Below, piece after piece: positions 56,297 through 64,000 of a stretch of 64,000 bases of DNA. The notes under the pieces are model-generated. The model did no database searches and had not been told where the DNA came from. It saw only the letters and a list, made by a program, of their open reading frames with translations. Within the stretch, counting starts at the first letter, position 1; every line of letters starts with the position of its first letter. The position numbers and the translations under genes were made by a program. Source of the stretch: Dawidia soli (GTDB taxonomy: Bacteria > Bacteroidota > Bacteroidia > Cytophagales > Cyclobacteriaceae); contig NZ_JAHESC010000025.1 of the NCBI RefSeq assembly GCF_018598185.1, forward strand, positions 53,468 to 117,467, given 5' to 3'.

Positions 56297-57772
56297 CTAG
56301 TGAGCCTGTTGGATAAATAAAGTAAAGTCGCCCGACGCGGCAGCTTTCAGCAGCAGCGCCTGCCATACGTTGACATACGCCACGCTGCGGTCGATCTCGG
56401 CGCGGTTCAGCGCATACATCGCTTGCTGCAGGTCGACGATCGTCGTCAGGCCGTTCTTATAGAGCACGTTCTTCTGCGTATAGGCATCCGAAGCGGCATT
56501 GTATTGCTGCGGCACCTCCTGTAAGCTTTGCAGGCTGTTGGCCAGCCGCTGGTCCGCCAGGATGAGCTGGTCCTCCAGCTGCACGCGCACCTGGTCGTAC
56601 TCATGCCGGTACCCTTCGGCCACGAACTGCTGGGCCCGCGCCTGCTGCCGCACTTTCAGCGGGCTGACCAGATTCCAGGAGAAGCTCACGCCGGCTACAT
56701 AGTTATACCGCGCGGGGTCGATCCCGTCGCTGTACTTCGACGAATAGCGCCCCGGAAACTCCGGCGTATAGTTATAGTCGAACCCCGAACCACGGGCCTG
56801 GTACACGCCGAACAGCGAGATGCCCGGCCTGACGCTGCGTTGCGCCACACGCGCCGCCTGCGTGGCCTGCTCGATCCGGGCCTGGTAAAATTTCACCTGC
56901 GGGTTATCGGCCACCGTCACACCTGCATTCAATTCCTGCGGCGCCTTCCCTAATAACGTGCTATCCAGCACAAACACCGCCGGCGGTACATTCAGGAGCT
57001 GCGCTAGCTGGTTGCGCACCTGCTGCTCGTTGGTGCGCAGCTCGATCAGCGACAGCCGCGCCCGCGACACCTCGGCATTCGCCAGCGACGAATCGACACC
57101 GGGGTTCAGCCCCGTTCGGGTACGGGCCCGCACCGTGCGCTGCACCGCTTCGGCCCGTTCGAGATTAGACCGGCCGTTGCGTAAAAATTGCTGCGCCACC
57201 AACAGGTTGAGGTACGCACCGGAGATCCGCACGCGCTGCACAAACTCTTCCTGCTCCAGGTCCGCCGAGTCGCGGTGCACCTGTGCCTTTGCCAGGTCGA
57301 TGCGCGACCTTACGCGTCCGAACGTAAACACCTCCCAGTTTGCACTGACGATATAGAGCGCACCAAAGGCCGCATTCCAGCTTTGGTCGCTATAGCTCGG
57401 CCCCGCCGACGCCACCCCCAGCACACCCACCGCCCCGAGCGGCCCGAACTGACCGTTCACCGTGCCGTACGCCTGCTGTACCGCCGCGATCACATTGGGC
57501 AAATATTCATTGCGCGCATTACGCGTAAGCGCCTCCGAGGCGTGCAGGTAGCTCCGCTTCGCCCGGATGCTCTGATATTGCTGCACGCCCGTCTCGACGG
57601 CTTCCGGCAAGGTGAGGTAACGCTCCGGTTGTTCTTCGGCCACCGTTGTCTGTGGCTGCGCGTAAGCACCCAGCACACCGGCCAACATCAATACGGCCGG
57701 CATAATATGTATTCGAAAAAAAAGATGAACGGCAACCCTGCCGTCCGGGATCAATCGCTGCATGAGCTGCAT
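56297..57772 (-). CDS. TolC-family outer membrane efflux protein
   Basis: 491 residues. A signal sequence ends around VLGAYAQPQ. The two OEP repeats show LPEAVETGVQQYQSIRAKRSYLHASEALTRNARNEYLPN-type helices, represented by EALTRNARNEYLPN, and NARFSWNL-like strands as VAGVSFSWNLVSP. It forms the outer duct of the tripartite pump. The first ATG keeps positive residues (R, H) before the hydrophobic core; an ATG at 57703 would leave no charged head. Confidence 0.9.
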   Translation of the reverse strand: MQLMQRLIPDGRVAVHLFFRIHIMPAVLMLAGVLGAYAQPQTTVAEEQPERYLTLPEAVETGVQQYQSIRAKRSYLHASEALTRNARNEYLPNVIAAVQQAYGTVNGQFGPLGAVGVLGVASAGPSYSDQSWNAAFGALYIVSANWEVFTFGRVRSRIDLAKAQVHRDSADLEQEEFVQRVRISGAYLNLLVAQQFLRNGRSNLERAEAVQRTVRARTRTGLNPGVDSSLANAEVSRARLSLIELRTNEQQVRNQLAQLLNVPPAVFVLDSTLLGKAPQELNAGVTVADNPQVKFYQARIEQATQAARVAQRSVRPGISLFGVYQARGSGFDYNYTPEFPGRYSSKYSDGIDPARYNYVAGVSFSWNLVSPLKVRQQARAQQFVAEGYRHEYDQVRVQLEDQLILADQRLANSLQSLQEVPQQYNAASDAYTQKNVLYKNGLTTIVDLQQAMYALNRAEIDRSVAYVNVWQALLLKAAASGDFTLFIQQAH

Positions 57773-57986
57773 AAGAAATATATAGCGTGTATTGCGTTTA
57801 TAGAAATCACCACGTGGGGGGAACGTCGTGATTCGAAGTATATTCGTTCAATCGTTTTCTAAATAGGTAGGTCTGGGAAGTGTGTGAAGTTTTTATAAAT
57901 TAAGTATACATTCATTCCTGCTACGTTGTATCTGTTATTACAAAGGCGGTTGAGTGAGTGTGAGGGGTGCGTGTGAGGGGTGAGTG
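57773..57986. other. Leader region of the efflux operon
   Basis: Non-coding and rather AT-rich. It contains the word TTCGTTCAATCG (57843-57854), also seen upstream of the symporter operon. A TATACTTC box on the reverse strand (near 57836-57843) is a weak -7 candidate. No further repeat or gene was seen in this part. Confidence 0.4.
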
Positions 57987-58060
57987 TGGCCAGTTACAAA
58001 CTGGCCACCGTGTAGGCACAAGTCACCGCCCCGAGACGGGGCTCAGACTTGCGCCAGATG
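57987..58060 (+). repeat. REP-like composite palindrome, copy 6a (diverged type)
   Basis: Hairpin A is TGGCCAGTT with its complement AACTGGCCA (9 bp, loop ACA). Then ACCGTGTA and hairpin B: GGCACAAGTC paired with GACTTGCGCC around a CCCCG/CGGGG inner stem, ending CAGATGCA. The A.C mismatch is at the same place as in the other copies, while the surrounding pairs CAAGTC/GACTTG replace CCGGTC/GACCGG on both sides. Confidence 0.85.
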
Positions 58061-58081
58061 CACGTATAGGGGCTGCGTCCC

Positions 58082-58142
58082 TGGCGCAAGTTTGAGCGAA
58101 GCGGTAACTTGTGCCTATACGGCCGGCGGTTTGCAACTGCCG
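58082..58142 (-). repeat. REP-like composite palindrome, copy 6b, head to head with 6a
   Basis: On the reverse strand: hairpin A GGCAGTT / GGCGGTT-type arms (one G.U pair), spacer CGTATA, hairpin B GGCACAAGTT and AACTTGCGCC with the same A.C mismatch. It faces copy 6a with their hairpins B inward, about 20 bases apart, as in paired REP units. Confidence 0.8.
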
Positions 58143-58171
58143 TCGCCCCAAACCCGCCACAAGCAACAATG

Positions 58172-59151
58172 TCAATGATTCACCAACTTCTGCATCCCTT
58201 CATTATACCGCTGCCCCACATCCGGATACTGTTTTAATATACCGTCGATCGTCGCCAGGTCGTGCGTCGTCAGGATCACATCCGTCGCCGCCGCATTCTC
58301 CTCCAGGTACTTCCGCTTCTTCGTCCCCGGGATCGGGATCACATCCTCTCCTTGCGCCAGCACCCACGCCAGCGCCAGCTGCGCCGGCGTAATGCCCTTC
58401 CCGGCGGCAACCGCCGCCAACGCCTCCGTCAACCGTAAGTTGTTACCGATGTGCGCATCCTGGAACCGCGGCAACGTCCGCCGGAAATCGTCCGGTGCCA
58501 GCTCCTCCGGGTCCAACGCCGCCGTCACCAACCCGCGGGCTAGTGGACTGAACGGTATCAAGGTGATGCCCAGCGCGCGGCACAGCGGCAGGATCTCCGC
58601 CTCCACATCGCGCGTCAATAGCGAATACTCGTTCTGCAACGCCGTGATGGGATGCACTGCATGCGCCTTGCGGATCGACGCCGCCGAAGCTTCCGACAAG
58701 CCGAGATAGCGCACCTTGCCTTCCTTCACCAATTCCGCCATCGCCCCGACCATCTCCTCCACCGGCACCGCAGGGTCTACACGGTGCGCGTAATACAAGT
58801 CGATGGTGTCGATGCGCAGGCGCCGCAGGCTGGCCTCGACCGCCGTCTTCATATAGGCCGGCGAGCCGTCAAAGTACGTGGTACCGTCGGCACGGTAGCG
58901 GAAGCCGAACTTGGTCGCCAGGAAGATCTTGTCGCGGTTGGTCGCCAGCACTTCCGACACGAGCGCTTCGTTGCGGCCCTGGCCGTACATGTCGGCCGTA
59001 TCCCAGAAGTTGATGCCCAGGTCCAGGGCCGGTGTAACGTCGCGATCGACTCGGTGTTGTCCAGCGGGCCGTAGGCATGGCTCATACCCATACAGCCCAG
59101 GCCGATGGCAGAGAGTCTTTCAGAAGTGTTGCGTAGGGTTCTGTAGATCAT
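58172..59151 (-). pseudogene. Aldo/keto reductase with one-base frameshift
   Basis: The start MIYRTLRNTSERLSAIGLG and GCMGMSHAYGPLDN is in one frame and the rest, from DTADMYGQGRNEALV through the C-terminus, in another. Joining them by adding one base in the CGGCCC run at about 59026-59031 restores a 326-residue reductase with all expected elements: DTADMY, ATKFGF lysine, YYAHRVD histidine, and the NADP end. A second ATG would give only a protein without the first strands. It may be a true pseudogene or a sequencing error. The AraC gene lies directly upstream. Confidence 0.85.
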
Positions 59152-59202
59152 GTCGCAAAGCTATCGGGTCAAGCTTCGCAACGGATTATGGATTTCAAAC
59201 CA

Positions 59203-59223
59203 AAAATTATAAAATTCGAATAA
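59203..59223 (-). promoter_or_regulatory. 21-bp box upstream of the reductase, shared with the AraC promoter
   Basis: Identical to the box at 60128-60148 except for one base. On the reverse strand it contains ATTTTATAATTTT, and it lies about 52 bases before the reductase start. The only other copy seen is the one in front of the AraC gene. Confidence 0.6.
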
Positions 59224-60123
59224 TTATTTTCGAAGCGAACGAGGGGTCGCTTGGGTTTGCTTCTTAAAAAAGTTGTTGAAGTACGCCGGGTATTCAAACC
59301 CAAGCGAGTAGCCGATCTGCGACACGCTCCAGTCGGTATGCATCAGCAGCGCGCGGGCCTCACGAACGATCCGTTCGGCGATGTGATCGGTCGTGGTCTT
59401 GCCTGTCACCTCTTTTACGGCACGGTTCAGATGGTTGGGATGTATAGACAACCGCTCGGCGTAATCGTTTGCCGTCCGCAGCTTCAGCGAATGCTCCACC
59501 GAGTCCACCGGGAACTGCCGCTCGAGCAGCTCTATAAAAAGAGACGCAATGCGCGCCGACGCGCTCGTGGGATGATGCGACTCCGCCGGGTGCATCTTCA
59601 GCGCCTCGTGAATGACCAGGTTGACATAGTTGCGCAACAGCTCGAATTTATGCGCATACTCCGAATCCCGCTCGGAAACCATCCTCTCGAAGAACCGGCC
59701 GATGTGCTCATCCTGCTCGGGCGACAAGAAAAATACCGGGCTGCAGCCAACCTGGAACAACGGCGACTCCAGGATGCTCTCGTTCCCCTTGGTATTGATA
59801 AAACCGTCGGTGAACAAACAAAAATAGCCCGCCTGCACCTCCGACACCGCCTCCCACGCATACGGCACCTTCGGGTTGAAGAACACCAGCGCGGGCTGGT
59901 TGATCTCGATCGTTTTGTCGGCAAAGTATAGATTACCCTGGCCGCGGATCAGCGAGATCTTATAATAGTCGCGGCGGTTATAGGGCGCGTAGCGGTTGCA
60001 GCTGTCGCGGCGGTATACATTAAAATGCCCCGTCTCCGAAGGCAGGGCCGGATCGTAGGCCGCCGGCCGTTTGGCCGGATAGCGGTTGTAAAAATCTTCG
60101 AGCGTCTCGCTTTTTGGCTGCAT
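59224..60123 (-). CDS. AraC-family transcriptional regulator
   Basis: About 299 residues from ATG 60123. The N-terminal half is a cupin-like sensor (GHFNVYRRDSCNRYAPYNRRDYYKISLI, shown in part; INQPALVFFNPKVPYAWE) and the C-terminal HTH_18 domain has YAERLSIHPNHLNRAVKEVTGKT and IGYSLGFEYPAYFNNFFKKQT. Proteins of this kind act on neighbouring aldo/keto reductases or oxidoreductases. A shared 21-bp box precedes both this gene and the reductase, suggesting autoregulation. Confidence 0.9.
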   Translation of the reverse strand: MQPKSETLEDFYNRYPAKRPAAYDPALPSETGHFNVYRRDSCNRYAPYNRRDYYKISLIRGQGNLYFADKTIEINQPALVFFNPKVPYAWEAVSEVQAGYFCLFTDGFINTKGNESILESPLFQVGCSPVFFLSPEQDEHIGRFFERMVSERDSEYAHKFELLRNYVNLVIHEALKMHPAESHHPTSASARIASLFIELLERQFPVDSVEHSLKLRTANDYAERLSIHPNHLNRAVKEVTGKTTTDHIAERIVREARALLMHTDWSVSQIGYSLGFEYPAYFNNFFKKQTQATPRSLRK

Positions 60124-60126
60124 CCC

Positions 60127-60148
60127 CAAAATTATAAAATTCAAATAA
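60127..60148 (-). promoter_or_regulatory. AraC gene promoter region with shared box and -7 element
   Basis: On the reverse strand TAATTTTG (60127-60134) matches TAnnTTTG and is only three bases from the ATG, so the transcript may be leaderless. It overlaps the 21-bp box (60128-60148) that recurs at 59203-59223. Confidence 0.5.
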
Positions 60149-60278
60149 CAAACGGAAGTTTGCGGAGCCGGGTTACACGAACCTGCCCATCGGTGGTATA
60201 AAAGTGACGAGCGGCGGCCTTTTGGTGACGGAAGTCATTTCGCATTGGCCAAACAATAAAAAAACGATATTTTGCCGC

Positions 60279-62537
60279 ATGACGCACCTCCCGCAACTCA
60301 TCACCGACCTCGGACTCATCCTGGCTGTAGCAGGTATCACCACCCTGCTCTTCAAGAAGATCCGCCAGCCGACGGTCCTGGGTTACATCCTGGCCGGCCT
60401 GCTGGTGGGTCCCTACGTGTCCCTCCTGCCCACCGTGGCCGACGCCGAAGGCATCCAGGTGTGGTCGGAGATCGGCGTCATCTTCCTCCTCTTCAGCCTC
60501 GGCCTCGAGTTCAGCTTCAAGAAGCTCGTCGCCGTGGGCGGCTCCGCCTCCATCACCGCCATCACCGAGATCGTCATCATGATCTTCGTCGGCTTCGTCA
60601 CAGGCCAACTCCTGGGCTGGACCACCATGGACAGCATTTTCCTCGGCGCGCTGTTATCCATGTCGTCTACAACCATCATCCTGCGCGCATTCGACGAGCT
60701 CGGCGTCAAATCCAAAAAGTACGCCACCCTCGTCTTTGGAATCCTCATCGTCGAAGACCTCGTCGCCATACTCTTGTTAGTGTTGCTGTCCACCATTGCC
60801 GTCAGCCAGCAGTTCGCCGGCGCCGAGCTGGGCATGCAGCTGCTCAAGCTGATCTTCTTCCTCATCCTCTGGTTCCTGGCAGGCATCTTCTTTATTCCCA
60901 CCTTCCTCAAACGCACGCGCAAGCTGATGAGCGACGAGAACATGCTGATCGTCTCCATCGGCCTGTGCCTGCTCATGGTCATCCTGGCCGTTACCGTCGG
61001 CTTCTCCGCGGCCCTGGGCGCCTTCATCATGGGCTCGATCCTGGCCGAGACTACCCAGGCCGAACGCATCGAGCACCTGATCAAACCCGTAAAAGATCTT
61101 TTCGCCGCCGTATTCTTCGTCTCGGTCGGCATGATGATCAACCCGCAGGTCCTGGTGGACTATGCCGTGCCCGTGCTGGTCGTTACGCTCATCACGATCG
61201 TCGGAAAGATGATCAGTACCACCATTGGTGCGATCGTCTCCGGTCAACCGCTGAAACACTCCGTACAGGCCGGCATGAGCCTGGCCCAGATCGGTGAATT
61301 CTCCTTCATTATAGCATCGCTCGGCATCAGCCTGAAAGTCACCAGCAACTTCCTCTACCCCATCGCCGTCGCCGCCTCCGCCGTAACAACGTTCACCACG
61401 CCGTACTTCATCCAAAAATCCGAAAGCCTGTACAGACTCCTGGAGCGTACGCTGCCCACGCGCTGGGTGAACGGCCTGTCGCGGTATAGCTCCGGCACAC
61501 AACAACTGTCCGCCAGCAGTGACTGGAAGCTCCTGTTGCGCGCCTATGCGTTGAACATCGTCATCCACACCGTCCTGGCCATCGGCATCATCGTCCTCTC
61601 CCAGCGATACCTCTATCCCTTCGTCACCACGCGTATCGCCGACAGCCCGCTGGACAAGATCATCACCGTGGCCCTGACGCTCATCGCCATGGTCCCCCCG
61701 ATCTGGACCATCGCGGTCCGTCGCATCGAACGCGAGGCCTATGCGCATCTATGGCTCAACCGCAAGCTGAACCGCGGCCCGCTGATCATGCTGGAGCTCG
61801 TGCGCATCGCCGTGGCCGTCGTGCTGGTAGGCTTCCTGCTGGACCGTTATTTCTCCACGCCCGTCGTGATCATCGTCGCCCTGGCCGTCACCACCCTGGT
61901 CGTGGTGTTGTTCTCGCGAAAGCTCCAGCAATTCTACGACCGCGTGGAACGACGTTTCCTGGGCAACCTCAACGCGCGTGAAGCACAAAAACGCCGCCCC
62001 GAGATCGCCCCCTGGGATGCCCACCTGGCCGAGTTCGAGGTGCCCGCGGAATCCCCCCTCATCGGCAACACCCTGCAAGAGCTCTCGCTACGCGAGCAAT
62101 ACGGCATCAACATCGGACTGATCGAACGCGGCAACATCACCATCCTCACGCCCGACCGCTACGAACGGCTCTACCCCGGCGACAAAGTATCCGTCATCGG
62201 CACCGACGAGCAGCTCACCAAAGTGAAAGGCCTCTTCGAAGAATCCATCAACGGCCGCAACGAAGAAGAAGCCGCCAAGAACGAGATCATGCTGCTGAAT
62301 ATAACCTTACAAAGCGACACCAGCCTGATCGGCCAGTCCATCCGCAGCACCGGCATCCGCGAGCACGCCAAAGCCCTGATCGTCGGTATCGAACGCAATG
62401 GCAACCGCATGCTCAACCCCGACTCCACCGCCGTCCTCGAAGAAGGCGACACCCTTTGGATCGCCGGCAACAAAAAGCGCATCAAAGACTTCCTCAAAGC
62501 CCAGAAACTCCCCGCAAAAAAATCGACCCCCGACTAA
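60279..62537 (+). CDS. Monovalent cation:proton antiporter, CPA2 family
   Basis: About 752 residues. The N-terminal 390 residues hold the Na/H exchanger fold with some 12 helices (GLILAVAGITTLLF, YILAGLLVGPYV, IGVIFLLFSLGLEFSF and AQIGEFSFIIASLGIS, including the QIGEF motif of KefB/KefC-like proteins). A second membrane region follows at 430-540, then two RCK_C (TrkA_C) domains (VPAESPLIGNTLQELSL and LQSDTSLIGQSIRSTGI). No RCK_N nucleotide-binding domain is seen. Ion preference (potassium or sodium) is not decidable. Confidence 0.88.
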   Translation: MTHLPQLITDLGLILAVAGITTLLFKKIRQPTVLGYILAGLLVGPYVSLLPTVADAEGIQVWSEIGVIFLLFSLGLEFSFKKLVAVGGSASITAITEIVIMIFVGFVTGQLLGWTTMDSIFLGALLSMSSTTIILRAFDELGVKSKKYATLVFGILIVEDLVAILLLVLLSTIAVSQQFAGAELGMQLLKLIFFLILWFLAGIFFIPTFLKRTRKLMSDENMLIVSIGLCLLMVILAVTVGFSAALGAFIMGSILAETTQAERIEHLIKPVKDLFAAVFFVSVGMMINPQVLVDYAVPVLVVTLITIVGKMISTTIGAIVSGQPLKHSVQAGMSLAQIGEFSFIIASLGISLKVTSNFLYPIAVAASAVTTFTTPYFIQKSESLYRLLERTLPTRWVNGLSRYSSGTQQLSASSDWKLLLRAYALNIVIHTVLAIGIIVLSQRYLYPFVTTRIADSPLDKIITVALTLIAMVPPIWTIAVRRIEREAYAHLWLNRKLNRGPLIMLELVRIAVAVVLVGFLLDRYFSTPVVIIVALAVTTLVVVLFSRKLQQFYDRVERRFLGNLNAREAQKRRPEIAPWDAHLAEFEVPAESPLIGNTLQELSLREQYGINIGLIERGNITILTPDRYERLYPGDKVSVIGTDEQLTKVKGLFEESINGRNEEEAAKNEIMLLNITLQSDTSLIGQSIRSTGIREHAKALIVGIERNGNRMLNPDSTAVLEEGDTLWIAGNKKRIKDFLKAQKLPAKKSTPD

Positions 62538-62593
62538 CGCCCCGCGGTGTCAGCACGGATACCGGCGCCGTCAATAAAAGTCAACCATAACCT

Positions 62594-62617
62594 GCCGGGC
62601 CAGGATTTCCCGGCTTT
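62594..62617 (+). terminator. Probable terminator of the antiporter gene
   Basis: GCCGGG (62594-62599) pairs with CCCGGC (62609-62614) around a nine-base loop, followed by only three T. It is the best stem in the gap 62538-62808. Confidence 0.4.
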
Positions 62618-62808
62618 CATAAAAATTTCGACAGAAAAAGCACTTTCGCTGTGCACAACACAGCTTTGGGATCACACAAAGCCAAAAATTACCGGTCACA
62701 GCCATTCCGGCTATCCTGCACTATACCGTTTGAAATCATCCGGAAATCGGTTGATCTTGATGGAAGTTTATCAAAAAATGTGAAGATTGCAGAATGAGAG
62801 GTCAGACT

Positions 62809-63855
62809 ATGGAGGATATCCACCCGATACGGATCGACAGCGAGTCGCGCATTCCCAAATATCACCAGATCGTCAATTCGATCGTCGGCGATATCGAAAA
62901 AGGCATCCTTACCGTGGGCCAGCGCATACCGTCCATCAACGAGATCAGCGAAGAGTATTACCTCTCGCGCGATACCGTCGAGAAGGCGTATAATTATCTG
63001 AAAGAAAAACAGATCATCGTTTCCGCCAAGGGCAAAGGCTACTATGTAGCCCGCACAGTACTGCCCTCGCGCATCAACATTCTCTGCCTGCTCAACAAGC
63101 TCAGCTCCTATAAGCTGCAGATCTATAATTCCCTGGTCGGCAGCCTGAGCACCAACGCCCACGTAGACCTGACGATCTACCACGCAGACCCTAACATCTT
63201 TCTCACAGCCTTGCGCGAAGGCACCGGTCGCTACGACTATTTCGTCGTGATGCCGCACTTCAAGGACCAGCACCTGGCCCACGAAAGCACCACCGCCGAA
63301 GTGCTCGACGCCCTGCGCAAGATCCCCGAAGACCGCTTACTCCTACTGGATAACTATTTACCCGAGCTCAAACGCGACGTCTCCTCCGTCTACCAGGATT
63401 TCAAGAACGACATCTATGAAGCCCTGCGCGAGGGCCAGGCACGCCTGAAACGATACGACAAGCTCATTCTGGTATACCCCCGCAAAACCGTCTACCCCTA
63501 CCCGCTCGAAATATTACAAGGCTTCCAGAAGTTCTGCTCCGACGCCGGCTTCGACTTCGAGATCCTCGAAGAGATCTACAACGATATGGAGCTCCAACCC
63601 AAAGACGCCTATATCACCATAGAAGAGAACGACCTGGTCCGGCTGATCAAACAAGTACGCGACAAGAAGTTTGTTCTGGGAAAAGATATAGGCGTGATCT
63701 CGTATAATGATACACCATTAAAAGATCTGCTCGGCATCACCGTGATCTCTACCGACTTCCAGGTGATGGGCGAGACTGCCGCCTATATGATATTGAAGAA
63801 AAAACGTGAAACTGTGAAAAACGTATTCCGTTTCATCGACCGCGGCTCAGTATAA
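62809..63855 (+). CDS. GntR-family regulator with PBP-like sensor domain
   Basis: 348 residues. The N-terminal winged helix reads IPKYHQIVNSIVGDIEKGILTVGQRIPS, cited in part, with SINEISEEYYLSRDTVEKAYNYL as the recognition region. The C-terminal part resembles LacI/periplasmic-binding sensors (INILCLLNKLSSYKLQIYNSLV, VVMPHFKDQH, IGVISYNDTPLKDLLGITVIS), a combination known in Bacteroidota regulators of sugar use, such as those for arabinose or fucose. The start MEDIHP (62809) lies five codons after an alternative ATG. Its target is not visible; it may lie beyond the window. Confidence 0.88.
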   Translation: MEDIHPIRIDSESRIPKYHQIVNSIVGDIEKGILTVGQRIPSINEISEEYYLSRDTVEKAYNYLKEKQIIVSAKGKGYYVARTVLPSRINILCLLNKLSSYKLQIYNSLVGSLSTNAHVDLTIYHADPNIFLTALREGTGRYDYFVVMPHFKDQHLAHESTTAEVLDALRKIPEDRLLLLDNYLPELKRDVSSVYQDFKNDIYEALREGQARLKRYDKLILVYPRKTVYPYPLEILQGFQKFCSDAGFDFEILEEIYNDMELQPKDAYITIEENDLVRLIKQVRDKKFVLGKDIGVISYNDTPLKDLLGITVISTDFQVMGETAAYMILKKKRETVKNVFRFIDRGSV

Positions 63856-63860
63856 AGCAA

Positions 63861-63900
63861 GGCGGTCGGGAGACCGCCACCATACGAGGCACCGGTCGCC
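63861..63900 (+). repeat. REP-like composite palindrome, copy 7, truncated
   Basis: Hairpin A (GGCGGTC, GGGA, GACCGCC) and ACCATACG are intact, followed by the left half of hairpin B (AGGCACCGGTCGCC). The right half is missing because the sequence turns into GC-rich low-complexity text at about 63905. Confidence 0.8.
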
Positions 63901-64000
63901 CTCCCTTTGGTGGGGGGGGGCGCCCCCGCCAGCCGGCCCACACCCCCGCGCGGGGGGCCGGCGGGCGCGCGGACACACAGACGCACCGCAGAGGCGGGGA
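63901..64000. other. Anomalous GC-rich end, probably a contig-end artefact
   Basis: The last 95 bases have a run of ten G, then C-runs and G-runs, with very high GC and no coding frame resembling the neighbouring genes. It begins in the middle of hairpin B of copy 7. A breakdown of assembly or read quality inside a strong repeat hairpin explains it better than real chromosome sequence. Confidence 0.6.

Overview
The window looks like a chromosomal stretch from a Bacteroidota bacterium, most likely a high-GC member of the Cytophagales. Support for this: a SusC/SusD pair, a T9SS-type C-terminal sorting domain, an extracellular CARDB protein, many TAnnTTTG-like -7 promoter elements, no consistent Shine-Dalgarno spacing, and a complete Leloir pathway next to an SGLT symporter. 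No rRNA, tRNA, CRISPR array or prophage was seen.

Layout. 0-12 kb: a partial histidine phosphatase, then menaquinone genes (menI-like thioesterase and menF; menD, menB, a TerB-like gene, menE), interrupted by a large secreted CARDB/T9SS protein and a P-type ATPase on the other strand. 12-20 kb: a one-strand exopolysaccharide cluster made of a receiver protein, a polyprenyl glycosylphosphotransferase with a degenerate receiver-like N-terminus, two GT2 enzymes, an asparagine synthase, a sugar epimerase and a GT4 enzyme. 20-24.6 kb: a lipoprotein, a beta-hydroxyacid dehydrogenase, a RAYT-type transposase flanked by inverted palindromic repeats, and a WYL regulator. 24.7-33.3 kb: the galactose locus (galK-galE-galT-galM plus an SGLT symporter) divergent from a LacI regulator, followed by a HAD phosphatase. 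33.7-38 kb: a response regulator, a split YeeE/YedE sulfur transporter with an MBL-rhodanese protein, and a cytochrome c protein resembling copper monooxygenases. 38-44.5 kb: SusD and SusC divergent from a LacI-type regulator. 44.6-51.7 kb: an accessory zone of small hypothetical and membrane proteins, partly AT-rich, with SiaC-like, PhnA and DoxX proteins. 51.9-57.8 kb: a TolC-RND-MFP efflux operon. 58-64 kb: a frameshifted aldo/keto reductase with its AraC regulator, a CPA2 antiporter, a GntR regulator, and an anomalous GC-rich end.

The strongest candidate for an undescribed system is a family of composite palindromic elements, eight copies in 64 kb, all intergenic, with two copies flanking the RAYT gene at 22371-22922 as mirror images. 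Each unit has a perfect hairpin A, a short spacer and a hairpin B. Every complete hairpin B has the same A.C mismatch three pairs from its base, while the bases around it change in a compensatory way. Other non-coding signals are a hairpin abutting a start codon inside the men cluster (10481-10519), a terminator-like hairpin in the galK leader (31225-31267), a perfect 34-bp palindrome inside a small gene (46746-46779), and a shared 21-bp box upstream of both the AraC gene and the reductase gene.
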